Origin: Lentisphaeria bacterium
GTDB taxonomy: Bacteria > Verrucomicrobiota > Lentisphaeria > Victivallales > Victivallaceae
Assembly: GCA_017414565.1 (NCBI GenBank)
Contig: JAFQLP010000109.1
Location: 1-43,638 of the forward strand
DNA length: 43,638 nt
Direction of reading: 5' to 3'
The position numbers and the translations under genes were made by a program. Of the stretch, positions 25,267 to 33,708 are shown one piece after another. Below the pieces are notes generated by a model. That model worked only from the letters and a program-made list of their open reading frames with translations, had not been told where the DNA came from and searched no databases. Numbering within the stretch: position 1 is the first letter of the stretch; each line of letters opens with the position of its first letter.

Positions 25267-26313
25267 ATGCCGCATCCGATCACACTGTGTACCCGCTACA
25301 GCCGGCTCGGGGCATCCAGCCGGCTCCGTTTCCACGCGCTGCTGCCGTTTCTGGAAGAAGCCGGTTTTGCGCCCCGGCTCGACGAACTGCTGCCCGACCG
25401 CTATCTTGAAAAACTTTATGCCGGATCACCGGCAAAGGGGGTGGCGGCGGCGGCTCTTTTCCGCCGGTTCGGCCGGATGCCCCACTGGGAAAGAGATCTT
25501 CTGATCGAATACGAACTTTTCCCCCGACTGCCGGAAATGCTCGAAATGACGGTTCTCCGCCGTCACCGCTATGTCCTCAATTTTGACGACAATGTGTGGG
25601 AAAATTATGTTTCAAACCCGCTTCTGCGTACCAAATTCGACACGCTCTGCCGGGGAGCCGCCGGGATCATTGCCGCCAACGACTTTCTGATGCAAAAAAT
25701 CTCCGCGCTCAATCCCCGGTGCTGTAAAATCCCGACGCCCGTCGATCTGACCGCGTATATTCCGTCATATTCTTACCGGAATGATGGTAATATCCCAAAT
25801 GACGGCAAAGTGACGGCCGTCTGGATCGGCACGCCCGTCACTTTTCCTTTTCTGCAGGAACTGGCTCCGGTCCTCCGGCAGGAAAACCGTTGGCTGCGAT
25901 TGCTCATCATCGGCGGCGGCAGTCCGGTCCCCGGCGTGGAATGTCTGGTGGAGCCGTGGTCGGAGGCCACGGAAAAACAATTGCTGGCAACCGCCGATTT
26001 CGGGATCATGCCGCTGCCGGACACGCCTTTTGCCCGCGGCAAATCCAGTTACAAACTGCTTCAGTATTTCGCCGCCTCACTGCCGGTGATCGCGTCGCCG
26101 GTCGGCGAAAACCGTCTGGTCGTCACGCCGGGTTGCGGCCTGACCGCAACGTCGCCGCAGGAATGGCACCAGGCATTGAAGCATCTCGCAGACCCGGAAA
26201 ACCGCCGCCGTCTTGCCGCCGGAGCGGCCCGCCGGGCCGCGGATTTCTCGCTCGCCCTGCACGGCCCCCGGGCCGCGGCGTTTCTGGCCGGATGCCTCTC
26301 CCGTCCGGCGTGA
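25267..26313 (+). CDS. GT-B family glycosyltransferase (GT4-like)
   Basis: A 348-residue protein with two Rossmann-like halves. The N-terminal half has CTRYSRLGASSRLRFHALLP and the central block LNFDDNVWENY. The C-terminal half has VTAVWIGTP, LIIGGGSPVPGV and the donor-site segment GKSSYKLLQYFAASLPVIASPVGEN, where a Lys and a Gln/Glu-position contact the nucleotide in GT4 enzymes. The usual acidic residue of the 'E(x7)E' motif is not obvious, so activity is less certain. It starts two bases after the dehydrogenase stop. The three genes form one transcription unit from the promoter at 22506. Confidence 0.78.
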   Translation: MPHPITLCTRYSRLGASSRLRFHALLPFLEEAGFAPRLDELLPDRYLEKLYAGSPAKGVAAAALFRRFGRMPHWERDLLIEYELFPRLPEMLEMTVLRRHRYVLNFDDNVWENYVSNPLLRTKFDTLCRGAAGIIAANDFLMQKISALNPRCCKIPTPVDLTAYIPSYSYRNDGNIPNDGKVTAVWIGTPVTFPFLQELAPVLRQENRWLRLLIIGGGSPVPGVECLVEPWSEATEKQLLATADFGIMPLPDTPFARGKSSYKLLQYFAASLPVIASPVGENRLVVTPGCGLTATSPQEWHQALKHLADPENRRRLAAGAARRAADFSLALHGPRAAAFLAGCLSRPA

Positions 26314-26352
26314 TCGACGGCCGTCAGGCTTGCGGCATCCGGCGATCCCCGG

Positions 26353-27426
26353 TCAATCCAGACCGGGACGGAACGTTTCTTTGCCGGTAAAGGACAGAAT
26401 CGTTTCGGTAATCAGTTCCACCGCCCCGTAGGCATCCCGCAGGTCGCAAATCTCCACCTGCGAATGCATGTAACGGTTCGGAATACTGATCAGCGCGGTG
26501 GCAACACCATCGCGGTTCATCTGCATACAGCAGGTATCGGTACCGCCGGTGGCACGGTGGCCGGTGGAAATCTGGACCGGGATCTTGTTCTCCCGGGAAA
26601 TCCGCATGATCCGGTCATAAAGCGGCAGGTTGCTGTCGCAACTGCGGTTGACTTCCGGACCTTTGCCGAGCGCGACATCGCCGAAGACTTTTTTCGGAAT
26701 ATCGGGCAGATCGGTAGCGAAACCGACGTCGATGCCAAAGCCCACCTGCGGTGCCACGCCGAAACAACTGACCTTGGCCCCACGGTAACCGACTTCCTCC
26801 TGCACCGTGCCCACACCGAAAACCCCGACCGCCGGACGGCGTTCCGCCAGTTTCCGCATGACTTCCGCCACCACAAAGGCACCGATCTTGTCATCCAGCC
26901 CTTTGGAGCAGATCCGGTTCTCATTGAGCATCCGGAAATTGGTCCGGTTGGCCACCGGATCGCCGACCGACACGAGTTTTTCCGCTTCTTCGCGGGAATC
27001 CACCCCGATATCGATCCACATATCTTCCAGAGCCAACGCCCGGTCGCGCTCTTCGGCTTTCAGCAGATGGATGGGTTTCTTGCCGATCACCCCGCGCACC
27101 GGCCCGTTCGCCGTAAGGATATCGACTTCTGAAGACGGCACATTGAGTTTGTCGATACCGCCATTGGCACGGAAATAGATCAGACCGTCATCGGAGATGT
27201 AGGTGATCTGAAACCCGATCTCATCGTAATGCCCGGCCAGCATCACCCGGAACGGAGCATCGGGATTGATGGCGGCAATGGTGTTGCCGAGCACATCGGT
27301 TTCCACCCGGTCGCAGAAGGTTTCCGTTTCTTCGCGGAACACTTTGGCGGCCGCCGATTCAAAACCGGTGGGGCTGGAGGTCAAAAGCAATTTTTCCAGG
27401 AATGCCAGACTTTTTTTCTGAAACAT
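26353..27426 (-). CDS. M42 family metallo-aminopeptidase
   Basis: A 357-residue cytosolic peptidase of the M42 (FrvX/glutamyl- or leucyl-aminopeptidase) family, which forms large tetrahedral complexes that trim peptides. Metal and catalytic residues are visible: His66 and Asp68 in AGHYDEIGF, Asp178-Asp179 in KGLDDKIG, Glu210-Glu211 in VQEEVGYRG, Asp233 in GIDVG and the terminal His of PNRYMHS. ATG 27426 has AAAGGAGGCGG about seven bases upstream. It follows argC after 29 bases on the same strand and may be its distal operon member. The gene is convergent to the glycosyltransferase gene with 39 bases between, where a 7-bp hairpin (26348-26367) spans its own stop codon; without a T-tract I do not call it a terminator. 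Confidence 0.92.
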   Translation of the reverse strand: MFQKKSLAFLEKLLLTSSPTGFESAAAKVFREETETFCDRVETDVLGNTIAAINPDAPFRVMLAGHYDEIGFQITYISDDGLIYFRANGGIDKLNVPSSEVDILTANGPVRGVIGKKPIHLLKAEERDRALALEDMWIDIGVDSREEAEKLVSVGDPVANRTNFRMLNENRICSKGLDDKIGAFVVAEVMRKLAERRPAVGVFGVGTVQEEVGYRGAKVSCFGVAPQVGFGIDVGFATDLPDIPKKVFGDVALGKGPEVNRSCDSNLPLYDRIMRISRENKIPVQISTGHRATGGTDTCCMQMNRDGVATALISIPNRYMHSQVEICDLRDAYGAVELITETILSFTGKETFRPGLD

Positions 27427-27455
27427 GAGAACCGCCTCCTTTGGTACGGAAATTC

Positions 27456-28481
27456 TTAAAGCAAACCTTCCGCTTCATCCAGACCGAAGCGGATATTCAT
27501 ACACTGGATCGCCTGCCCCGCCGCACCTTTGGTCAGATTGTCGATGCAGGAGGTGATGATGATCCGGTTGGTGTGGTCATCCAGCGTGTAACCGATCTCA
27601 CAGCAGTTGGTCATGGCCACATACTTGGTGTCTGCCAACCGGCCGAACGGCAGGACCCGCACAAACTGCTCGTGCCCATAGGCGCGCTCATAGACCTCGC
27701 CGATCTTTTCGATGGTACAGCCGGGCATGGCATTGAGCAGGATCGTGGAATTGATGCCGCGGTTCAGCGGTGCCAGATGCGGAATGAAGTTGATCGCCAT
27801 TTCCGGCACACCGGCGGCCACAGCCATTTCCTGCTCGATCTCCGGCAGATGACGGTGGCCTTTGACACTGTACGCCCGGATGCTCTCGTTGCATTCCGGG
27901 AAAATGTAGGCCTGATCCACCTTGCGCCCGGCCCCGGAAACCCCGGAGCAGCTGGACACGATCACCCCTTCGGGACTGGCCAGACCGGCCGCCAGCAGCG
28001 GGGCCGTCGGCAGGATCGAACTGGTGGGATAACACCCGGCACAGGCGACCAGATCCGCGGTGCGGAGTTGTTCGCGGTAACGCTCCGGCAGACCGTAAAC
28101 CGCCCGGGAGAGCAATTCCGGCGCGGGATGTTCCCCGTAATACTGGCGGTATTTGTCAAGACTGCGGAGCCGGAAATCGGCACTGATGTCGATCACCTTG
28201 ATCCCCGCTTCCAACAGCGGCACGGCGAATTCAGCGGCCAGCCCGTGCGGCAGAGCCAGGATCGCCGCATCGCAGGATTTGGCGATCGCCTCCACATCCG
28301 GCGCGGTAAACGAAAGATCCAGCCCGGTAAAACGGGGGAAAACAGTGGAAACCGGTTTCCCGGCATTCTGACGGGATGTGATCGCCACGATCTCCGCCTG
28401 CCGGTGCCGCAGCAGCAGCCGCAGCAGTTCTTCACCGGCGTAACCGGAAGCACCGAAAACAGCAACCCGGACTTTGGACAT
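27456..28481 (-). CDS. argC: N-acetyl-gamma-glutamyl-phosphate reductase
   Basis: A 341-residue enzyme of arginine synthesis that reduces N-acetylglutamyl phosphate to the semialdehyde. The nucleotide-binding GASGYAG (10-16) and the catalytic Cys150 in CAGCYPTS are present, with the C-terminal block IRFGLDEAEGL. Start 28481 is used because AGGAG lies six bases upstream; the six codons before it are out of place. It follows purQ after 14 bases. With argJ two genes upstream, it forms part of an arginine cluster, but argB, argD and argF are not here. Confidence 0.96.
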   Translation of the reverse strand: MSKVRVAVFGASGYAGEELLRLLLRHRQAEIVAITSRQNAGKPVSTVFPRFTGLDLSFTAPDVEAIAKSCDAAILALPHGLAAEFAVPLLEAGIKVIDISADFRLRSLDKYRQYYGEHPAPELLSRAVYGLPERYREQLRTADLVACAGCYPTSSILPTAPLLAAGLASPEGVIVSSCSGVSGAGRKVDQAYIFPECNESIRAYSVKGHRHLPEIEQEMAVAAGVPEMAINFIPHLAPLNRGINSTILLNAMPGCTIEKIGEVYERAYGHEQFVRVLPFGRLADTKYVAMTNCCEIGYTLDDHTNRIIITSCIDNLTKGAAGQAIQCMNIRFGLDEAEGLL

Positions 28482-28495
28482 GATATTCTCCTGTG

Positions 28496-29302
28496 TCAAA
28501 AATTTGCTTCGATGTAATCGGCCGCATTGCGGAAAAATGCCACCCCGTCACCTTCGACCGGCAGACGGCCTTCCTGTTTGGCGACCGTCCAATCCGGCGC
28601 ATTGAAGGGCGAAAGATAGGCTTCCGGATGCGGCATCAGCCCGAAGACCCGGCCGGTAACATCGCAGATCCCGGCAATGGAATCCAGCGAACCGTTGGGA
28701 TTTTCCGGGAAATCGACCGCCGGTTCACCGTTGGCATCCACATAACGGACCGCCGCCAGATGACGCTTGCGGATCTCTTCGAGGACCTCCGGATCGGCCA
28801 CAAATTTGCCTTCGCCATGCCGCAGCGGCAGCCGGACGGTGGTGATCCCTTTGGTAAAGACGCAGGGAGATTCCGGGTCCGCGGCCAACCGGCACCAGTC
28901 ATCGCGGAAAGTACCGCAATCGTTGTGTGCCAGAGCCACGGTCTGTTTGAAATAATCGCCGTCCAGTGCCGGCAGCATACCGAGCCGGGTCAGCGTCTGG
29001 AACCCGTTGCAGATACCGATAATGAGTTTACCGGCATCGACGAATGCCTGCAACTGTTCCCGGAGCCGGAATTTGACCCGGTTGGCGAAAACCGTACCGG
29101 ACCCCAGATGGTCGCCGAAGGAGAAACCGCCGATAAATGCCAGGATCTGGAATTCATCCAGACTGCGGTCGCCCGCGATGAGATCGTTCAAATGCACCTG
29201 TTCGGCCGTGATCCCGACCAGTTCAAAAGCGGCCGCCGTTTCGCGTTCGCAATTCAGTCCGAACCCGGTAATGACCAAAGCTTTGATGTCTTTTCTGTTC
29301 AT
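28496..29302 (-). CDS. purQ: Phosphoribosylformylglycinamidine synthase, glutaminase subunit
   Basis: A 268-residue class I glutamine amidotransferase. It supplies ammonia to PurL in purine synthesis. The nucleophile is Cys98 in GICNGFQ and the His-Glu pair lies in LMPHPEAYL near the C-terminus. The blocks VITGFGLNCERE, GGFSFGD and HGEGKF are characteristic of PurQ rather than other amidotransferases. It is longer than the usual ~230-residue PurQ, mainly through extra residues after HGEGKF. Start 29302 is preferred over an ATG nine bases upstream that abuts the AAAGGGA ribosome site. Lying between argJ and argC is an unusual placement; purL and purS are not in the window. Confidence 0.92.
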   Translation of the reverse strand: MNRKDIKALVITGFGLNCERETAAAFELVGITAEQVHLNDLIAGDRSLDEFQILAFIGGFSFGDHLGSGTVFANRVKFRLREQLQAFVDAGKLIIGICNGFQTLTRLGMLPALDGDYFKQTVALAHNDCGTFRDDWCRLAADPESPCVFTKGITTVRLPLRHGEGKFVADPEVLEEIRKRHLAAVRYVDANGEPAVDFPENPNGSLDSIAGICDVTGRVFGLMPHPEAYLSPFNAPDWTVAKQEGRLPVEGDGVAFFRNAADYIEANF

Positions 29303-29328
29303 CGTTGCCATTCCCTTTCCAAAAGCGA

Positions 29329-30564
29329 TTATGTATGATAATCCGCATTGATTTTGACATATTCATACGACACATCGGAGGTCCACACCCAATAGTCGGC
29401 ATCGCCGCTGTTGAGGTCGATCAGGATCTCCACGATCCGGCCATTGACCGCTCCGGCCAATTCCGATTCCGGCGTACCGGCATCGCCGCCGTCCCGGACC
29501 ACCGGAATCCCGCCGTAATATATATCGGTACGGTCGGGGTCGAATTCCGCCCCCGAATACCCCAACGCCGCGATCACCCGCCCCCAGTTCGGATCGTTAC
29601 CGAACCAGGCGGTTTTGCAAAGCAGGGAATTCGCCACTGCCTTGGCACACTTGCGGGCATCCTCCCGGCTGGGGGCGTGTTGCACCTGAATATCCACAAA
29701 TTTGGTGGCCCCTTCGCCATCCATGACCATCTGCCGCGCCAATTCGCGCAAGACCGCCTCCAATGCCGTCCGGAAAAGCTCCGCTTCCGGCGTACCGCGC
29801 CGGATGGTCACACCGGAACAGCCGTTGGCCATCAGCAGTACCGTGTCATTGGTGCTCATGTCGCCGTCCACGCTGATGCGGTTGAAGGAATCCTCGGTGC
29901 AGGGCTCCAGACAATCTGTCAGCAAATCTTTTTCCACCCCGGCATCGGTGGTCACAAAACACAGCATCGTGGCATGCAGGGTCTTCAACTGCGGCTCGAT
30001 CATCCCCGCGCCTTTGGTCATTGCGCCGATGGAAACGGTTTTGCCGCCGCACTCAAACTGCACCGCCACCGATTTCGGCACGGTATCCGTGGTCATGATC
30101 GCCCGGGCCGCATCCGCGCCGCCGTCCGCCGAGAGGGCCGCCGCCGCCAGATCCACGCCCCGCCGGATCAGATCCAGATCCAACTGCACCCCGATCCGGC
30201 CGGTGGAAGCGCAGAACACCTGCGCGGGGTCCACGCCCATCACCCGGGCCGCATAATCGCAACTGGCCGCCGCGGTCTGCAACCCGGTCTGACCGGTACA
30301 GGCGTTGGCAATGCCGCTGTTGATGATCACACCGTAAAAAAGGCCGTCCGCCGAATCCAGCAGTTTCTGCCGCGACAACTGCACCGGCGCGGCGGCAAAT
30401 TTGTTGGAGGTAAAAGCCCCCGCCACCGTGGCCGGCACCGTGGACCGGAGCATGGCAAAGTCCGGCGCGCCGGTTTTCTTGAATCCGGCCGTGACCCCGG
30501 CGGCCAGAAAGCCGGCCGGCGTCGAAACCGATCCGTTTTCCACAAATCTGAATTGTTTTTCCAT
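29329..30564 (-). CDS. argJ: Ornithine acetyltransferase / N-acetylglutamate synthase
   Basis: A 411-residue self-processing enzyme that recycles the acetyl group in arginine synthesis. The cleavage and nucleophile site is A198-T199-M-L in KTLHATMLCF, dividing alpha and beta subunits. Other ArgJ blocks are INSGIANACTG, ASTGRIG, GAMTKGAGMI, DGDMSTNDTVL and GNDPNWGRVIAA. Having argJ suggests a cyclic arginine pathway. The start at 30564 is set by the one-base TGATG overlap with the queF stop; the longer frame upstream only runs through queF. purQ follows after 26 bases. Confidence 0.96.
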   Translation of the reverse strand: MEKQFRFVENGSVSTPAGFLAAGVTAGFKKTGAPDFAMLRSTVPATVAGAFTSNKFAAAPVQLSRQKLLDSADGLFYGVIINSGIANACTGQTGLQTAAASCDYAARVMGVDPAQVFCASTGRIGVQLDLDLIRRGVDLAAAALSADGGADAARAIMTTDTVPKSVAVQFECGGKTVSIGAMTKGAGMIEPQLKTLHATMLCFVTTDAGVEKDLLTDCLEPCTEDSFNRISVDGDMSTNDTVLLMANGCSGVTIRRGTPEAELFRTALEAVLRELARQMVMDGEGATKFVDIQVQHAPSREDARKCAKAVANSLLCKTAWFGNDPNWGRVIAALGYSGAEFDPDRTDIYYGGIPVVRDGGDAGTPESELAGAVNGRIVEILIDLNSGDADYWVWTSDVSYEYVKINADYHT

Positions 30565-30992
30565 CAGAATTTTTCTCCATACCGGGCCGTCACATGAATG
30601 GCGATACCGCCGCGCGGCCGGAAGATCCCCACCACCTCCGCGGCCCGGGGGGAACAGGCCGCGACCACCGCATCCAGCACCTTGTTGACCGCTTCTTCGT
30701 GAAACGTGGCATGGTTGCGGAAGGAATACAGAAACAACTTGAGCGATTTGCTCTCGATGCAGTTCTGATCCGGAATGTAACGGATCGTCAGATGCCCGAA
30801 ATCGGGCTGGCCTGTCACCGGACACAACGAAGTATACTCGGGGCAGTCAAACTCGATGATATAGTCGCGGTCCGCGTAGAGGTTCCGAAAACTTTCGAGA
30901 TGCGCCTCTTCCGGCCTGGTGGGATAACGCTGTTCCGAAGCTTTCAACAGCGTCAAATCCGCAAAACGTTCCTGATCTTTTTGCACGGTCAA
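30564..30992 (-). CDS. queF: NADPH-dependent 7-cyano-7-deazaguanine reductase (type I QueF)
   Basis: A 142-residue enzyme of queuosine synthesis that reduces preQ0 to preQ1 for tRNA modification. The thioimide nucleophile is Cys57 in EYTSLCPVTGQPDFG, with Asp64 nearby, and the NADPH/substrate motif ESKSLKLFLYSFRNH follows. The single-domain length is that of the type I (Bacillus) enzyme. No ATG lies at the beginning: TTG 30992 has AGGGGAG four bases upstream and GTG 30986 is ten bases from it; I chose TTG. It is the first gene of a minus-strand set with argJ, purQ, argC and M42 peptidase. No clear promoter could be fixed; AT-rich sequence lies upstream. Confidence 0.92.
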   Translation of the reverse strand: MTVQKDQERFADLTLLKASEQRYPTRPEEAHLESFRNLYADRDYIIEFDCPEYTSLCPVTGQPDFGHLTIRYIPDQNCIESKSLKLFLYSFRNHATFHEEAVNKVLDAVVAACSPRAAEVVGIFRPRGGIAIHVTARYGEKF

Positions 30993-31080
30993 CAGTCTCC
31001 CCTGTTTTTAATATGATGCCATAAGATAGCACTTTTTTCAAAAATTTCGCCATAAATTTGCGTTCAGGCCATTTTTTTTC

Positions 31081-31108
31081 TTGATTTTTACGATGGGTCA
31101 ATTATATT
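31081..31108 (+). promoter_or_regulatory. Promoter of the small secreted protein gene
   Basis: TTGATT (31081-31086), 16 bases, and TATATT (31103-31108). A leader of about 65 bases follows, ending with AAAGGA upstream of the ATG at 31180. It lies in the 187-base divergent gap opposite queF. Confidence 0.6.
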
Positions 31109-31179
31109 TGGTGGAGACAAAAGAGTTTATTTGGACATACAACGACTTTTAATATCTCGATTTACGAAAGGATTTCAAC

Positions 31180-31620
31180 ATGAGTTTCGGTAAGAAAGCA
31201 ATGATGGCGGGCCTCCTGATGGCGGCGATTTTCTGCACGGTTTCCGCTTCCGCGGAAGAAACCCGCGTTACCCGCCCGGTGTGGGATCAGATGACGGAAA
31301 AGTTCGGCCGCGGTGTTGCCAATATCGCGTTCGGCCCGCTGGAACTCCTGATGAAGCCCTACGATGTCGCCAACGATGACGGTGCCATCCCGGCCCTGAC
31401 CTACGGCGTGTTCAAGGGCGTGATCTACACGGTCGCCCGCGAACTCGTCGGCATCACCGATGTCGTCACCTTCTTCATGCCGCTCCCGGATTGCCCGTGG
31501 GATGAAATGGACGGCGGCTGGGGTTACGGCCCGATCATGCGTCCGGCCTGGGTCGTGGACCCCGGTCACAACGCGTTCAACTTCTTCTTCAACGAACAGA
31601 CCATTGTCGATGCCCGCTGA
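31180..31620 (+). CDS. Small secreted protein, resembles exosortase-associated TIGR04073 family
   Basis: A 146-residue exported protein. Signal peptide residues 1-25 (AGLLMAAIFCTVSASA, cut before EETRV). The mature part has MTEKFGRGVANIAFGPLELLMKP then a central stretch ALTYGVFKGVIYTVARELVGITDVVTFFMP. This ordering (GRG.AN...GPLE, then a Gly-spaced hydrophobic stretch) is how I recall the TIGR04073 family of Verrucomicrobia and Lentisphaerae; the assignment is from memory. Function is unknown. It has its own promoter and strong terminator and uses preferred codons (CGC, GGC, AAC), so it is probably made in quantity. No sorting signal of the PEP-CTERM type is on it. Confidence 0.7.
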   Translation: MSFGKKAMMAGLLMAAIFCTVSASAEETRVTRPVWDQMTEKFGRGVANIAFGPLELLMKPYDVANDDGAIPALTYGVFKGVIYTVARELVGITDVVTFFMPLPDCPWDEMDGGWGYGPIMRPAWVVDPGHNAFNFFFNEQTIVDAR

Positions 31621-31641
31621 CCGGCATTGATGTCTGACTGG

Positions 31642-31680
31642 AAATCCGTGTCCGCTGTTGCAGCAGGGCACGGATTTTTT
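31642..31680 (+). terminator. Intrinsic terminator after the small secreted protein gene
   Basis: AAATCCGTG (31642-31650) pairs with CACGGATTT (31669-31677). An inner GCTG/CAGC stem around TTG extends the hairpin. A run of T residues ends at 31680. The next start codon is only 23 bases further on. Confidence 0.85.
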
Positions 31681-31703
31681 GTATCACTCAAACGGACATT
31701 GAT

Positions 31704-33032
31704 ATGATGGAAAAGATCTTCTACATGGTCAGCCTCGGCTGTCCGAAAAATCTGGTTGACAGCGAAATCATGGCGGCACAACTGCTGCTCGACAACTGGC
31801 AGATCACGCCCGATGCCTCCCGCGCTTCGCTTTACCTTATCAACACCTGCGCCTTTCTTCCGGCCGCCCGCCGGGAAGCCGAAGATGCCATCCGCGATGC
31901 CATCCGCTGGAAACGGCGCAAGATCGGCCGCCGCATCGTCGTAGCCGGGTGCCTGCCGGAGCGTCTGCGCGACAGCAACGCCGCCGATGTTTACCCGCAG
32001 GTCGATTTCTTTCTCCGGGTCGATGCCATCCCGCAACTGCCGGAGATCCTCCGCACCGGATTCCAGCCGGCATTCGGCGGCGAACCGCGTTTTCTGGCCG
32101 ATCACACCATGCCGCGCCTGCTGCTGACGGTTCCTTCGACCGCTTACCTGAAGATCTCCGACGGTTGCGACAACCGTTGTGCCTACTGCGCCATCCCCTT
32201 GATCCGCGGCGGCTTGCGCAGCCGTCCCGCGACCTCGGTCCTGACCGAAGCCAAAGCCCTGATCGACGGCGGGGTAAAAGAACTGGTCGTGATCGCCCAG
32301 GATATCACCGCATTCGGGCACGACCGGCCGGAGAGCGGCGACAACATCGCAGCCCTGCTCCGCGGCCTGGCGGCGATCGACGGCGATTTCCGGATCCGTC
32401 TGCTCTACACCCATCCGGCCCATTATACCGATGAATTCATCGATACGGTAGCCTCCACCAAAAAAATCGTTCCCTATCTTGATATCCCGCTGCAGCATAT
32501 CAGCGACCGCATTCTGAAAGCCATGGGGCGGCGGGTCACCCGGGAACAGACGGAAGAGCTGCTGGACCGCATCCGTCAGCGCATCCCCGGCGTTGTACTG
32601 CGGACCACATTCATCACCGGTCTTCCCGGCGAAACCGAGGCGGAATTCGCGGAACTTTGCGACTTTGTCACCCGCCGCCGCTTTGAACGCTGCGGGGTCT
32701 TCACCTACGCCGCCGAACCCGGCACACCGGCCGCTGAAATGCCCGATCAGGTCCCCAATCCGCTGGCGGAGGAACGGGCCGATCAACTGATGGAATTGCA
32801 GCACCCGATCATGGAATCCCGCAACCGTGAATGGATCGGCAGGACCGACCGGGTGCTGATCGACCGGATCGCCGGCGGACGCGCCTGGGGCCGCGGCACC
32901 ATGGATGCGCCCGATATCGACAATGCCATCGAAATTTCCGGTACCAAAGGCTTGAAAAACGGCCAATTCAGTGATATAGTCGTAACCGGTGCGGATGCCT
33001 TTTCTCTTTCGGGGCGGCCCGCCCGGAAATAA
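31704..33032 (+). CDS. rimO: Ribosomal protein S12 methylthiotransferase
   Basis: A 442-residue radical-SAM enzyme that adds a methylthio group to an aspartate of ribosomal protein S12. The N-terminal UPF0004 domain has SLGCPKNLVDSE and NTCAFL; its extra-cluster cysteines are the Cys of SLGCPK, NTCAF and AGCLPE. The radical-SAM triad is Cys155-Cys159-Cys162 in CDNRCAYC. A C-terminal TRAM domain (WIGRTDRVLIDR onward) closes the protein. The motif pattern is that of RimO rather than the tRNA enzyme MiaB. The ATG at 31704 (or 31707) has a poor ribosome site and sits 24 bases after a terminator. It is followed by pgsA, a neighbour pair seen in many bacteria. Confidence 0.96.
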   Translation: MMEKIFYMVSLGCPKNLVDSEIMAAQLLLDNWQITPDASRASLYLINTCAFLPAARREAEDAIRDAIRWKRRKIGRRIVVAGCLPERLRDSNAADVYPQVDFFLRVDAIPQLPEILRTGFQPAFGGEPRFLADHTMPRLLLTVPSTAYLKISDGCDNRCAYCAIPLIRGGLRSRPATSVLTEAKALIDGGVKELVVIAQDITAFGHDRPESGDNIAALLRGLAAIDGDFRIRLLYTHPAHYTDEFIDTVASTKKIVPYLDIPLQHISDRILKAMGRRVTREQTEELLDRIRQRIPGVVLRTTFITGLPGETEAEFAELCDFVTRRRFERCGVFTYAAEPGTPAAEMPDQVPNPLAEERADQLMELQHPIMESRNREWIGRTDRVLIDRIAGGRAWGRGTMDAPDIDNAIEISGTKGLKNGQFSDIVVTGADAFSLSGRPARK

Positions 33033-33072
33033 CAGGTCTTCCGTCTGAAATAAAGTAACAGGAATTTACCGT

Positions 33073-33696
33073 ATGAATATTCCGAATATTTTGACTGTTG
33101 CCCGGGTTGTCATCATCTTGGTATTTGTTGTCCTCGCCTCGCTTGCCGGCGGGGAATTCTACTCCGCCGACAAAATGCCCGGCAGTATCCTGCTCATCCG
33201 GGGGACCGCGTATGCACTGGCGATCATTGCCGCGCTGACCGACCTGCTCGATGGTTATCTGGCGCGCCGCTGGAATCAGATCACCGATTTCGGTGCGCTG
33301 ATGGACCCGTTGGCAGACAAAGTTTTCATCACCGCCACCATGATCATTGCGGTTTACTACCAGCTGATGCCGGCGTGGATCGTGATCCTGGTGCTCAGCC
33401 GGGAATTCATGGTAACGGGACTCCGCACCATGGCCGCCAAACGCGGCGTGGTCATTGCGGCCGACCGCTGGGGCAAACTCAAAACCTTCCTCCAGATGCT
33501 CATGCTGGCCCTGGCGGGGGCATCGTGGATCGGGCTTTATAACCTGAAAGACAAAAGTTTCAGTTTCCACGGCATTCTGCTGTGGGATCTCTGGCTGCTC
33601 TTCCTGATCGCCATTGTGCTGATAACCGTACTCTCCGGGCTCGGTTACTTTATCCGTTACCGCGAAGTCTTTCTGCCGGGTACGGAACAGAAATAG
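33073..33696 (+). CDS. pgsA: CDP-diacylglycerol-glycerol-3-phosphate phosphatidyltransferase
   Basis: A 207-residue integral membrane enzyme that makes phosphatidylglycerol phosphate. The CDP-alcohol phosphotransferase signature is complete: Asp57, Asp60-Gly61, Ala64-Arg65, Gly74, Asp78 and Asp82 in DLLDGYLARRWNQITDFG. Hydrophobic segments surround it. The downstream block VLSREFMVTGLRTMAAKRG fits PgsA. It starts 40 bases after rimO with AGGAA upstream and is followed after 12 bases by a GntR-type regulator. Confidence 0.93.
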   Translation: MNIPNILTVARVVIILVFVVLASLAGGEFYSADKMPGSILLIRGTAYALAIIAALTDLLDGYLARRWNQITDFGALMDPLADKVFITATMIIAVYYQLMPAWIVILVLSREFMVTGLRTMAAKRGVVIAADRWGKLKTFLQMLMLALAGASWIGLYNLKDKSFSFHGILLWDLWLLFLIAIVLITVLSGLGYFIRYREVFLPGTEQK

Positions 33697-33708
33697 CCGG
33701 GTGCGGCT

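Noticed and set aside
26348-26367. 7-bp hairpin at the end of the M42 peptidase gene as a terminator
   Set aside because: It spans the stop codon and no T-tract follows on either strand.
30565-30825. A longer N-terminus for ArgJ
   Set aside because: It is queF read out of frame. ArgJ homology begins at the Met at 30564.
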